Shown piece after piece: positions 25,062 through 37,430 of a stretch of 64,000 bases of DNA. Each line of letters opens with the position of its first letter. Positions within the stretch are counted from its first letter, which is position 1. Position numbers and translations under genes: made by a program. The DNA comes from Salminus brasiliensis (Eukaryota > Chordata > Actinopteri > Characiformes > Bryconidae): positions 26,298,425 through 26,362,424 of the forward strand of contig NC_132878.1 in NCBI RefSeq assembly GCF_030463535.1. Direction: 5' to 3'. The notes below the pieces were generated by a model. That model was not told the origin of the DNA, ran no database searches, and worked only from the letters and a program-made list of their open reading frames with translations.

Positions 25062-28000
25062 TTTTTTTGCAATATACAGTCTTGCTTACAGTATCACAAT
25101 ATTTTTAACTGTAACCTCTGTATTGTGGTACGAATCATGACACCAGGTTCTTGTCAATACTAGGGATGCACTGATCTGATATTAGTATCGGATATCGGTC
25201 CCGATTTTATCAAAATTAGCTGGATCGGGTATCGGATAATTAGGCCGATCCATGGAACCGATCCTTTTACTTTAATTTGGTGGTGTGAGACTGCACTAAA
25301 TGTGCAAATAAATAAATGACCAATGGCAATTTAGTACATTTATATCTATTTGTTAATTTGTTATTATATAAAGTAATGTTTAAGTCAATCCTGATGCCTT
25401 AAGTCTCTCCCACAAGGTGAGGTATACGGTTTATTAATTCAGCAATGGTATTGGACTGGTATCGAGTATTGACCAACATGTAAAGTTTATGTATCGGTAT
25501 CAGAACTGAAAAAGCTGGATCAGTGCATCCCTAGTCAATACACCAAGATATAAGGAGCACTAAAATATTCTACTCAATATTCTGCTCATTTTAGTTTGAT
25601 GAAATGTAAAATTAAAAGCAACGGCTGATACTGCTTTCTTATGTTTTGCCATTGACCAAACCGCAGTAATTGCAGTGTAGTAGTACCCTTATCCAACCCA
25701 AGTGAGTATGTTTAATTATGACACTCAACGTATACATTCACAGCCAAAAAGCACTCTCACAACAAAGCCGCCCACGCGTCACATCAGAGCAAGACCTCCA
25801 GTTTCTAATGAACATCTGGTGTTGATTAGTGTTGTTCATTTAGAATAAATCAGTGTTAGGTGACTGACCTGTTTATGGATGTCCAGTCCTTGGAGCCAAT
25901 TTTGAGGAAGCTCCTTATACACGTCCTTATAGTGCTGCTCTGTAAGAACACACACAAACACACACATAGACATAGACACAAATTAGAATACAGGCTACAT
26001 AGGCTTGATTTAAATGATTTAGTTTACTTCATATTTGGATAGCTGTTTTTATAGTTATAACAACTTTCGGCTGGCTTGATGCACATGCGTAGAACTGGGT
26101 AGGGAAGATAGGAGCATGTCCCTCCCAATATCCAGCGACTACTGAATTGTCCCTAGCAATATGTTTTATTAAAAATTCTAATACAACAGTCGGTCATTGT
26201 TTATTCACTGTATTTGGTACAAAAGCGCTTAACAGAGCTTGTTCTCTACTATGAGTTCCGCCTGCCTAACCCACATCACTTACAGGACTGACTTTGCCAT
26301 AAGTGCAGGTGGAGAGACAAGGCCACAGGTAAAGTGGAATGGTGACTGAAATCAGTAAATAATAAAAACCTAAATGTCAACATTTTTCTTTTTCAATTAT
26401 TAATGTTTGTTAAGATGTTCTAACATGAAGTACAGAGAGTTAACTGTGATGTTGGTCATAATAAAATGTGTAATTATTGTCTGAGAAGCACACCAACAGA
26501 ACAAAACATTCCCTTTATGAGTCTGTTGGCTGCCATATCTATTAATAAAGGCTCTAGATGACATGAAATTGCAGTCAGATGCAGATTATGAATGCAATAA
26601 GCCTTAGCTTCCAGAGGTCCCCTGTGGACCGCTTTTATGTCCCAACCAATGTTAAAATCAAACCTTGGTTTAATATGATTAGTTATGTTCACTAGGCCAG
26701 AACCAGTTGAAGAGGACGTTTTGTGCAGTATTATTAACAGTACTGCTCAAGTGCATGCTGACAGTTATGCAATGTAATTGCAGGAGGTGAGAGAGTTCTA
26801 TGTGAGAAACAAAGGGTAAAGCAGTGTTGTAAAGTGTTGTACAGACATGTGAGATATAGATAAATGAATGAATGAGACCTTAAGCAGCTTAGTCTCAAAA
26901 ACACAGAAATAACTGAACATGAACAGTTCTTAGTGATTCGTTCTCTACGCTGCTCATGCCCAACTGTTATCCTCCAAGCCATGTCTTAAAGCCCTTCATC
27001 TGCAAACATACACTATGTGTGCAAAAAAGTAATGGGACACCTACACATCACGCCTACAGGAGCTTTTATGATATTCCATTCTAAACCCATAGGCATTAAT
27101 GTTGAGTTGGTCCCCTCTTTGCAGCTCTAACAGCAGGTTGGGAAATCTGCAGTTATTGAGTCAGGAGAGTGTTGGTCACCTTATGCACCTCGGCACTCGA
27201 CGACCCCACTCTGTAACTCTTCATGGCCTGGCACTTAGTGGCTGAGTGGTGGATTATCTAGAAGGGAAGACATTTTACCAACTTTCTTGCTGCAACGACG
27301 GCTCCTATTACAGCACCACGCTGGAATTTAGTGAGCACTTTAGAACCACCCATTCTTTCACTAATGTGTCTAAAAACAGACTGCATGGCTAGGTGCCTAA
27401 TTTTATACACCTGTGGCAATGAGACCCAACTCCTAAATTTAATGATTAAGAGGGTGTTCCCCAATATTATTATCCATATAGTATATGGTTTGGTGCATTT
27501 TTTCTACCAGTGTACTGTGACACTGACATTAACAATATTGCATTGCAATTGTAGCAATATTTTTAGCGATTTTGTAAACTAGAGTAGAAAAGAGTGAAAT
27601 TACTGTTTAGAAGTTTGAAATTAATATAAATCAATATAACAACAATACTAAAATCCAGATTGGTTACAGATAAATATATAAAAGGATTCCAACAGGTCAC
27701 GGGAGGGCAATTCCAGTCATGGAGGGCTGGGTTCCTACACAGTTTTAAAGAGCTTTTCCTGCTTTTCCTGCTTAAGAACACCTGATTCAACTGACAGGTT
27801 GAGTAGATCTGTTCAAGCAGGGAAATCAGCAAACTGTGCTGGACTTGGGCCCCCGTTGCCCATACAGATTAATCCTGAGCACAGTTTTCAAATAATCAGT
27901 AAGAAAAATGGAAGCTGCAAATTTTAAAAAAGCATCGTTACATGAGTTTACAGGCAGGACATGACTCTAAATAAACTCTTAATTACTAAATATAAAATAA

Positions 28001-31000
28001 ATGAATACAAATATAGCACGTGCTTCCAAGGTTTTGGTGGACTTGACCAAACCTTTGGTGTATTTGATCATTATGTCCGTTTTAAAACTTATTTTGTGCT
28101 CTTGTATCCAGGAAATGTGTCTGCTTAACATTTACAACACTGTAAGAATCCCTTCATTGTCACTGTAAGTGAAGAACACAATGAAAAACAGAACAACCAA
28201 GCCATGCTACTTCTAGTTTGTAAGATATCCTTACATTAGCTGCATTTAGGAAGAGTGGGATCATCATGTTATCAGTGCTAACAAATACCATCTGATACTG
28301 AATATATATTTGGAAAATATTGTGATATTACATCTTATCCATAAAGCCCAGCAGTAGAGCTTTTCTAAACAAGCAGTCCTCCAAATCTTTCTCTGCTCTG
28401 CGTGGTCTTGCCAAAGCAGCGAGCAAATGTTTATTTGCTGCTCACTGGTGATGCTGGAGTAGATGGGTCTGAAGTAGGTGCCCCCAAAACTGCCCGCACG
28501 CAACACCTCCTCAGGACTCATATTGGGACGGAATTCTGGGTGATCTAAAAAAGCAAGAGGACACAAAAATGTAATTAACCTTCAGAGATTTAAGCGATAG
28601 CATAACTTTATATAATGTAGTTCATAGAAATTAGCTCATAGGCGCAACATTTGTCAGGTTCTAAACTTTCAATTAAGACCACATTAGCAAAAAATACAGT
28701 AAATATAAGTAGGTATAATAAAATATAATATAATAAAAAAAAATAGTAAACATAGTATACTAATGATTATTGATTAATCATTAATAAAGAACTCTGTATC
28801 AAAGGCATATCGTTATATATTAAGTCCTGAATATTGCATGTACAATAATAAATGTCATTGATTCATTTATAATCAATGTTCAATGTGAACACAAGTTGAT
28901 ACATTACAGAGTGTAATACAGTGAAGTGAAGATTATGGGCAGCAGAGTGGAACTCTTCTGTGGCACTTCACTCGAGTTTAACAACATTGGGAGTGAAAAC
29001 GTACGTGATTTTAGTACAAAGTAGCACAATCAGCAAAGCAAAGATGGTAATTATGCTTTCCTTTCAGGATACAGATAGAATTTCTCATGCTCTTGTATAG
29101 TCATATCTTCATTATTGTAGTGCCTAATATACATGTCTTAGTCATGGGGCTATGACACGTGACATGGGGCTATGAAGTTGGTCCAGAATGTGGCAGCTCG
29201 GGTGCTTATTGGGACCGAAAGAAGAGAGCATATTATACCAGTACTGGCTTTACTGCATTGGCTACCTGTTGCTGTTAGGGTAAAGTTTACAATTCCGGTG
29301 TTAACATACCAGGTGGTGCATGCAATATATCTCTGAGCTAATAGTATTCAAATATTAGGACACTGAGGTCCTCTACTCAAGGGCTTATAGTAGTCCCTAG
29401 GTGATTGGGCCTTTGCAGTATGTACTCTAAAGCTTTGGAAAAGTCTGGAAATTCATTAGACTTGCTGGATCTTAGTTGTTACCCTAAGACTTATTTGTAT
29501 GTTGTAACGTTTGAGGTTGGTCACAGCTAGTCGTTCTGTTAATGTTGTTGTGGATGAGGTGGTATTGTCTGTTTTTTTATTGTGTTCATGTATTTTGTTT
29601 AAAATGTTTACTTACAATATTCTGGGAGAGTATTTTGTACATGATTTAGGACTAAAAAAGCTGTTGGCTGTTAATGGTGGGGATGCCGTGTCATGTTTAA
29701 CAAGATTTTTATTGTTTTTGTGTGTGTGTAAAAAGTCCAGACTTTTACCTGTAAAAGCAGCCCAGTAATGTCCAGGATTTTGTGAGGCTTCGTAAAAGCT
29801 AAGCGTAAAGTGCTGACACATACCTTCAAAAACAAGTTGTCCTTTTTTGTTTCTTTTCAATTCTGAGGCACTTATGGTTTCATCAGAATGCGCCATGTTA
29901 TCATCCTGGGTGATCTTGTGCGCAGAGCCTTGTTTCTTCTCATTAGCCTTCTCCTTCAATTCCTTCTTTCCTCCAGTCAATCGGGATACAGCTCTATGCC
30001 TGGTAGCTAAAAAAAGATCAATAGCACGACAAATAAAAAAATAAAAATAAGAAATTAAATAAAAAAGGCAGATTCGAAATTGTATAACCCTGAAAAACAT
30101 GCCAGGGTCGGTGTAAACTCCTCCTATGTGAGAATGCTCTGTAAGAATTTCAAAGCCAAGTGCTCCATCCAGAACGCAGAGGTTCTAGTAACTCTGTTTT
30201 GGTGAAGAAGGGCCTTCAAAAGAGCCCAATGACAAAAATCATTATCAGTTAAATCTTCAGGTCCTGGAGACTGCTTTCAAAGGGATACTTTGCTCTGCCA
30301 TCTTAGCATGGTGTTCATAATGACACTCTTTTGGAAGTTGGAGGAGGCTTTCATGTGGTATCAAACAGGGTGAAAGCAAAACAGCGCAGCTATCGATTTT
30401 CATCTTGGACCGTTAAATCTGGCAAAAGCTTTTCATACTTCAGACAACTGTTCTTTCTCTCTTCTTCTCTTTCTCTCTCTCTCACTAACTTTTAGAGAGA
30501 GTAATGATTTTCATGCAAAAGTCTGAGAAGTGTCTCTACAAAGAACCCAATGCTGCAGGTTCAACTGCAGCACTGCAGACCAAGTCACAGATCAGCACAG
30601 TCTCAGACCGAGTCTCAGACGGATACCTAACAAGCGATTAATGTTCATCAGCCAGCTAAAATTATGGTTTCAACATCAGGTAAAAATAAACCAATTAGGC
30701 TGGATAAAGTTTCAGTGTCAGGACAAAACTTAAGCTAACAATCTATTAAAAGTTAGTTAGCAAGATCTGAAGTCTTAGTGAGGTAGCTAATAATAATGGC
30801 AGATATGTGCAAAATTTAAAGTCCGGGTAGAAGTTAACCAACTAGCTAGAAAGCTACCAAAATTAGCTGAAGTGTCTGTTGGGTAGCTCACATTAACATT
30901 CAGTACAGTGTAGTAAGTTACAGTAAAGTAAACCACCTACAGGTTAAGTACCTGTATATGATATAAAGGGTAAACTTAAACTTAAGGGTATTGATTACAT

Positions 31001-32226
31001 TTGTAACTACATTATCTAGTGTACAGGTTATGCATGATATTCTACATATACATTAGCTGCTTTGCAAACCAAAACAGTTAAAAAGTGTTTAAACTTTTTA
31101 AAACTTAATGCCCTCAAGAGTTTTTGGCTTATTCCAGAAGATACAGGTGGCAACCAATCTGGGTATGGTTTACTTCACAGCTGCCTGACCAAAGTGTCCT
31201 AGACATAGGAGACGATTATGACCAACAACAGTCTAGGCAGGTACAGATTGAACCCAGCTCCCTTGAGGAATATTGGCCTTTTACATTTGCATGCTGCTGA
31301 TATTCCCAACATGCAGACCTGGAGGAGGACCATAAGGCATATGGTGCCTTTTGGGATAGGACCGTCACCAACCCACTGAACCGTGGGATATATAGCTAGC
31401 TACTTTCAACACTACTTTAATGAGGTTTTGGGGGACAGGGTGTGGTCAGTGTTCAGTCTCATGCAATGTGCTTTTCCAAGTTTAGGAAATAGGGCACACT
31501 TGGAACTGACCAGAAAAGGCAAGAAGGCACAGAGAGGCATTAGCACCCACATATTTAAAGATTATTTAACCGCATCTGATATAAATCAGAAATGACATAA
31601 AAAAGCAATAAACTGAGCACATTAAGGACCTGTGTAGGCTTGATTTAAAGTGGAATTGGGCTTTTTATGATTTTAGTAGTAGTACCTGTTTTTGCTGCTG
31701 TAGTGAAGCTGCATTTCATCACAGCGAGCAGAATTGAGTCCATGGCGTCCAAACTGTCTCTGAATCTTTCTGTCTCATTTACACTTTCTCTGCTCACTGA
31801 CTCTTTATCTGACGTCCTTCTCAAAATCACACTCCTTTTTTTACCCTCTTCCTCACTCACACACAAAAACTTGAACAAAAGACATGCCGAATGAGAAAGA
31901 AACGTCGGGTTTATAGAGAGGACACTGAGTCGGTTCCCGTACAGAAGTCCGAATCCTCTTTCGGTTCATCCTCAGTGTCTCAGCATCTCAGTTACTGGCC
32001 TAATTCAGACGGCAGCCAAGTTTCTTCAGTGAAACACTAAACGTGAATCGCTCTGTTACTGAAACCGCCAACGTTAATGCAACTTACCGGCGGAATGCTG
32101 AGCTGTAGCACCGCGTTTCTCTTTCTTTTTCTGCTCTGTAGTTTTAGTTTTAGGTTTCTTTCTTGGAGAGCTTTCCTCGTCTCCCTCGCTGGACTTCCTT
32201 TTAGCTTTCCTACCGGCCGTTTCCAT
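18188..32226 (-). CDS. Conserved uncharacterised protein, six exons, complete
   Basis: Coding exons in transcript order: 32226-32088, 30006-29824, 28544-28446, 25939-25869, 19665-19535 and 18422-18188. All are GT-AG and phase-compatible, giving 858 bp (285 aa plus stop). Residues 1-45 are rich in Lys and Arg (SPRKKPKTKTTEQKKKEKR), which suggests a nuclear or nucleic-acid-binding protein. Residues 47-107 are a charged linker. From about 108 the sequence becomes highly ordered: DHPEFRPNMSPEEVLRAGSF, GGTYFRPIYSS, LPQNWLQGLD, KVKCGGSLEMWESSGWI, QDPYGWFQWYCRFYQGRR, ISRWANC, GRWRNNLITKV, FDDPSVSPVVRQTLQHWGY, LTEEDY. These read as a family signature, with many invariant-looking Trp, Gly and Arg residues. 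I recall similar unnamed proteins in fungi and plants but can give no function and no named domain. No signal peptide or membrane segment is present. Confidence in the exon model is high; the function is unknown. Confidence 0.9.
19380..19920. repeat. Repeat fragments flanking exon 5 of the uncharacterised gene
   Basis: About 19390-19450 and 19780-19910 match the repeat seen at 2200-2600 (gctaactggtggggt; gcatcagcagcag; ggcggtggctg; tcggaggaggcatgtgtcctcaccctcccagtgtc). About 19715-19770 carries one end of the Tc1-like family found at 43630 and 51480 (caccatcagccataacatta, gtgaataacactgat). Exon 5 at 19535-19665 is intact between them. Confidence 0.55.
20103..20480. mobile_element. Tc1-like MITE, copy B
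   Basis: Left end tacactacatggacaaagtattggaacacc, then ggatgttggatgatcaccacc, cctggcattacacattgtg and a tail tttgcacatctgtgtcagcaac. Same family as 16389-16650 but longer. The right inverted end is missing, so it is truncated. Confidence 0.7.
20500..24950. other. Intron of the uncharacterised gene, AT-rich, repeat-derived
   Basis: No exon-like frames on either strand. A tRNA-like/SINE-like fragment lies near 22250-22490 (box B-like gggatcaaac on the plus strand). About 24215-24305 holds a copy of a repeat that recurs at 27700-27850 and 35340-35470 (ctggccctggagggc .. cacctgattcaact). A weak copy of the 2200-type repeat is near 21910-21960. Confidence 0.5.
24978..25068. repeat. (TA)n followed by a poly(T) tract
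   Basis: Uninterrupted TA dinucleotides to about 25044, then 25 T residues. The Tyr-Ile open frames here are artefacts. Confidence 0.97.
25161..25533. mobile_element. hAT-type MITE with intact ends and target-site duplication
   Basis: Perfect 16-bp terminal inverted repeats (tagggatgcactgatc at 25161-25176 and its reverse complement at 25518-25533) are flanked by an 8-bp direct repeat, gtcaatac, at 25153-25160 and 25534-25541. The 8-bp duplication and the TAGGGATGCA-type ends are diagnostic of hAT elements. The 373-bp body has no coding capacity. Perfect ends suggest a fairly recent insertion into this intron. Confidence 0.92.
27009..27485 (-). mobile_element. Internally deleted Tc1-like transposon
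   Basis: The ends are tacactatgtgtgcaaaaaag at 27009 and tatccatatagtata at 27471-27485. On the minus strand near 27330-27260 a transposase N-terminal piece remains (VLTKFQRGAVIGA). The plus strand near 27194-27245 retains a second conserved block (cactcgacgaccccactctg). Most of the transposase is gone. Confidence 0.7.
29070..29340 (+). mobile_element. LINE 3' coding fragment
   Basis: An open stretch from about 29181 reads VQNVAARVLIGTERREHIIP, then VLALLHWLPV, then LTYQVVHAIYL before a stop. This is the conserved C-terminal segment after the reverse-transcriptase domain of L2/Rex1-type elements. It lies in intron 2 of the uncharacterised gene in antisense orientation. Confidence 0.8.
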
Positions 32227-32435
32227 CGTTTATTAGCTAGCTAGCGCTGGCTACATTAAGCGACTCCTGCAACTAAATATATCTAGCTAGCTAAGATTTC
32301 CTGCTCGGCAGATGAGACTCAGGGTACCATGTATGAACACTCTTAGCTTGACTCTCTGATCGACTAAAACCACAATTTAATCAACGCTCTTCACACGACA
32401 ACTTTGAAATGTACACAACCGCCTCACAGAGCAGA

Positions 32436-32446
32436 GCGCATGCGCA
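32436..32446. promoter_or_regulatory. NRF1-type palindrome upstream of the uncharacterised gene
   Basis: gcgcatgcgca matches the NRF1 consensus core and lies about 210 bp upstream of the ATG at 32226, within a CpG-containing block (31960-32460). This is typical of a TATA-less housekeeping promoter. Binding is inferred. Confidence 0.5.
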
Positions 32447-35400
32447 GACCATGGGCACGCCCACCGCAAGTGCTGCAGTAGTAAACAGTAGTAAACAGTA
32501 GTAAAGTGCTAACAGCGTTTGATGTCTTGTAATAGAGATAGAAATATATTGATATGAAGTTATCAATAACATAGTGTGGAATTTGTTTTACAATGTAAAA
32601 AGATCATCTTCAAGGAAGTGCTTTTAAGACATCTCAAAATACACTTAATAAATGCTGTATTAACTCTAGCCTTTTCCACCTCAGATGTATGTCTGTTCCC
32701 ACACTGATGCAACACATGCATTTATATCGATCGAAGAAGCCATAGAAGGCATTTATTGAGTATTTTAAGTTGTTGTTATTTTTGCATTGATTGGTCGATT
32801 AGACTAATTTTCACAATCATGAGTGTAATATGTAGCTTCTGCTTTTCCCATGTGTTTGCCTCTCTTGATCCTTTGGACTGCCATATACCCTATAGCACAT
32901 GCCTCTGTTTTGTTTTGGTCTGTATCTGTGCCTTAACCTGGCCAGGACCCAACTTTTAAGCACACAGTCCATTTCACACCACATTTGGTGTGCGTTTGGT
33001 GATTTAAGGTGGTCTGATGGTTTCAGGGCTTTGTTATGCTGGAGAATATTGAGGTAGTTCTCCTTCTTTAGTCTTTCATACACTCTGTACAGTCCTGGAG
33101 CACGTGTCTACCTCTGTCATGCTGGTACAGTGTTCTTGGGGTTGAATGTCTCACCATTACTTTTTCAAGATCTGATCATAAAACTTAAAAAAATTTTCTT
33201 GGTGTTAAATTTTGGAGCAGGGCCTTCTTTCTTAGATGGAAGCATTTCAGTCCATAGCGATGCAAAACTTACTTTAGTACAGACAATGACACTGGTGTTC
33301 CAGCAGCTTCTAGATAATGGCAGGCCTGTGCCTGTGCCTTGGGGGTTCTTGGGTTGTTCCTGACCATCTGAACTAATTGTTGATCTACAGTCCTTCTTCT
33401 CAGATCTGCACTGAGCAGATTGTACTGATTGTACTGTATGTTGGTCAATCCAATGAGTATTGTCAAAGAAACCTTTTTAATGTCGGCACAGTAGTAAAAG
33501 TTACCAGCTGTAGTCAATCATGATCACTGACAGGATGTTAAGAGGCCTTGGCAGGGTAAAACACATTTTGAAATGTTGAAACCATGAAATGAATAGATTT
33601 AAGTGTTTAAATACATATGTTTAATTGCCTTTGTGGATAAAATGTTATATTATATCCTCATATTAAACTTGCTTTTTATATAAATGGACACATTACGGTT
33701 GGAATGTTGTCCTTTGGGGTGTTGATAAATTTTTAGCTCTGAACTGCAACTTGATTCTGTATTCTTTATAGCACTTCCTGAAACTGAAAACACTGCGTAT
33801 ATTGACTTTAAAAAAGCGTACACTGCCGAACAATAAAAACGTAAAGTAAACCAAACAGTAACAACATCTTATGCTAAATGGCTTGACCTGCAATAGGCTA
33901 TTGAATTTGAACTTAAGCACTTGAGAACTGACCTGGAGCTGAGAGTAAATGACTGCAGTCTAGGCTGTTGCAGAAGAAAAAAAAAATATATATATATGTA
34001 TATTTCTCCATATGTTACACTATATTTTCAGTTATCATTTCATCCACCTATAGGTACAAAACTAGCATATCCTGGAAATGAAATAAAATTACTTATTTAT
34101 TTGAATACCAATTTCCATGAACCAATGGTTTGATTTGGTTTCTTTTCGAGGCCTCATACAAAATAAGGTCATTCTTTTTAGCCCATACAGTTAACACAAA
34201 CCCAGTATTTTGCATTTTGCACTCATTTAAAGGTCAAAATGTCCAAACTGGAATTGGTAGGCCTAGCCCTTTATATTCATGCCCACCCATTACATTGTTC
34301 TGGCAAAGCAGGCCAAAACCGCAGCAGTGAAGTATGTTTTGTTCTGGTGTGATGACTTTGGCTTTTTTCCAGTTTGAATGTTTTCAACCAGGCTATGGAT
34401 GGAGGGACCACTTTGAAACACTTACATGAGGCAATGCATTTTCCCTCGGTGCCTGTGTGTGTGTTTATCAGCAAAAGCACTGAAGGATAATCAGTAATAA
34501 AATCTAAAAAGCAAAAAATATAGTGGTTGTAGATCTGTAGTTCAGAAGAACCAATTGTATAATGCATATTTATGGGTCTCGTTGAAAGAAGTGTGCTACA
34601 TCAAAATTTAATTACGCGAGTGAACCGTAGGGATTTAGCATGACTCTGCAAGATTTTACAGCATTCCAGTAAAAACAGTTCATATTTGGGTAACAGCCTT
34701 GCCCATCATTTGGGATAACTCAGGCACGTCTGAGGCAAGACAGGTTGAAATGTTTTAAACAGAAGCAATGCGTAATTGGGGTCATCTGGGGAACTGTGTA
34801 CACCCCGGCCAATACGATGTCGCCTCTAATCATTTACAGGATAAAAATGGACTACACCAATTAACGATACGCTGAAGGGCAGAACTTTGAACTGCTATGC
34901 CTTGAACATCGATCTGAAGGAGCTGAAGGAGTCTTTGGTCAAGGGCAGCCGGTACATGAAAAGGAGCGTCAGCTACAAGAATGTTCGAAAAGAAAACTAC
35001 AGGCGCTCTAGGAATACGATCAGGCGAAACTTACCAACTTTTGTGGGTTAATTTGGCTTAGAACTCTTCAGGCTGACCAGCAAGGACCACTTTTTTAGTG
35101 GCTGTCTGCTGCAGAGGAAACCATCTATCTTTGTTGCCAAGGAGAGAATGCACAAGGGAGGGTTAAATGTGTGACGAGAACAGTGAGGATTCACACACAT
35201 GGTCTAAATTGGTGTAACTGTTTCTTGGTGCCAGTTGAAGATGGTCCTACAAGGCTCTTGAAGAGGGTATTGAATCAGCCAGACTTGGCGAAGGCTATAA
35301 GCCAGGCAAGCCAAGAATCTGCTACAACAGAAATGTCCAACCTCCAGTTCTTGAGCTCCAGCAGCCAGCCGAGTTTAGCTCCATCCCTAATCTAACACAC

Positions 35401-36899
35401 CTGAGCCTGATAATCAAGTCTTTCAGTAATGTCTCAGAATTAGACCCAGGTGTGTTGGAACAAACTGTAGACCAAAGTTGGCATCACCTAATCACAGTCT
35501 CGTAGCCCAATAAGGAGAAAAGCCAACTCTACGGTGGTGAACTGTCTTCATTAGTGACATATCTGTATGGCTGAACTTCGTACTTGGGCAGTGTTGGCTG
35601 TAGTGAAGGGACATTTATGGCATTTATGGAACCTTTAAAGCAGCGGCTCTCAAACTGGCATTCAGGGACACCCAGGCGGCCCAGATTTGTCTACCAACCC
35701 AACTGGCGAAACACAAGAATAAAGGGAATATATGAAACGACTGCTCTAGAGAGGCCAAACAAGAGTACACTGGGGTCATACTCTTCAGTCCGTAATGATC
35801 TACTCCCCCTCCCCCATTCTTGATGCTTGGTTCTTCCCTATCATTCTTGCAGGTTGAACTAGCTCAAGGGTTGACTGAGTTCTTCAGGGGGGAAAAAACC
35901 CTAGACTTGGGATTGTGATATCAAGGCCTAAATAAACAAAACTAGTGAATCACATGTGAAGCCATGTGGTGAAGCGTGGATTAGAAAAAGGGAGCTACCA
36001 GGAGGGCCCACAAGACTCCACTTTATAATATAAAGAGTAAAACATCTGTACATCAGATGAATCATTACTGAGGGAAATGAAAATCGATCCTGCTAGTACA
36101 CCTGAGGATCCATCAATGGGGATGCAGGTGCAGACTGTCTGCACAAACAGAAGCAAAGAGTTCATTGGATCCACATTTGATGACAACTTGTACATCTTTC
36201 AAAACAACCCAAAACGAAGATTGCTTAGCTTTTTTTAGTATAGTCATGTGAAGCACTGGATGTGGAGTGGTTTGCATTTCCAAAAGGACAGTTTTGGACC
36301 AAAAGCCTCAGTTCTAGATAATTCAGTCATGGCAGTTGGCATCTGCATTGCTGTATGACAAGTCTTGAAGGATCTAAAATGAGTAAGAAAGGTCACCAGG
36401 TTCTAGCAACACTGAGCACAATCTGGAAACAAAATAAATTAAGAATAGAAGCTCTGCTAGAAGCTATCTACCACAAAAGCGACTGTAGTCAAGAGCTTTG
36501 AGCTTGTGACTGGTTCATTAGTAATATGTTGTTTGTAGTGTCTATTTGGAACCCTGTGGTAACTGAAGCATCAGAAGATGAAAGATGTTTACAATTACCT
36601 TTTTGCACCTAGAAGCACCCAATTCACAATAATATAACCTACAGTTGTCTGGGGCAGCTCTAGCAATGCAGGACATACAATGCCACATTAGCTCTCCAGT
36701 ACAACCCATTTTACTGATATGTTTGGTGTGGTTTTCAAAGCGGAAGGAGTCACTTAAAAATAAACAGGGTGTGCTTTGAGGTGAGCTACAAGATACAGAA
36801 AGTCTTTAAAAAAGAAATTCTAATAGAGTCTAAACCTAAATCTATTTGTAGCTGTTTGTAGATCGCTAAAAGCCACACAGCGCGGGAGAAGAGATCTAA

Positions 36900-37430
36900 C
36901 ATGTACACTTACGGCATTTAGCAGACGCTCAAATTCAGAGTACTCACAAAAGTGCCTTGTGGAAAACATCCTTAGAGAGTTTGAATTAGCTAGGATCCAA
37001 AAGATGCCTCTAAGCTTAGATACTACTAAATACAAAAGTGAGTATGGGGACCACAATACTCAACACTCTTAGAATAGGAGAGTCTTTAATACTTTAAGCT
37101 TGAAGGGCTGGGGCTGGTCCATTCTTGTCTTTGTAGGCCATCGTCAGGGTTCAGAATCTGATGCAGGCAGCTATAGGGAGATAAATCGCTAGATAGATAG
37201 CTAGATAGCAATTTATTTTATTGATCCCAAAGGAAATTTAGCATCCAGCAGCATTACACTGTACTGCACTATAGGAACAGGTACAGACAGGACACTGATG
37301 CAAAGTGTCCTGAAAGTGAATGCAAAGTGAAGGGTACTCAGCAGAGGAGTAACATGGCTGAACTTAGAAGACAGCCAGTGCCGTTGATTCTGGATCAGAC
37401 CAGCCAGAGGTTCTTGCTCCAAACAGATAA
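36900..37430. repeat. Long interspersed repeat, copy 1, interrupted by a LINE tail
   Basis: Words shared with 50428-50960, in the same order: ggcatttagcagacgctc, cacaaaagtgc, agatactactaaatacaa, gtaggccatcgtcagggtt, gaatctgatgcaggcagc and gagtaacatggctgaa. Between about 37180 and 37322 the homology is interrupted by foreign sequence carrying a (GATA)n-like tail. Confidence 0.7.
37180..37322 (-). mobile_element. LINE 3' end with (GATA)n tail, nested in a repeat
   Basis: On the minus strand the segment ends in atttcctttgggatcaataa, then aataaattgctatct and a short TATC repeat. This is the layout of a fish non-LTR element 3' end terminating in a microsatellite rather than poly(A). It splits the repeat at 36900-37430. 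Confidence 0.6.

Noticed and set aside
28264..28445. Continuation of the exon starting at 28544 through its open frame
   Set aside because: The donor ACCA|GTGAGC at 28446/28445 joins in phase to the next exon (KQHYKDVYKELP), restoring the conserved core. The extra frame is intronic.
29612..30100. 162-aa minus-strand frame taken as one uninterrupted gene
   Set aside because: Only 29824-30006 is exonic. The N-terminal extension and the C-terminal part beyond LVFE are intron read-through, as the acceptor, donor and phase show.
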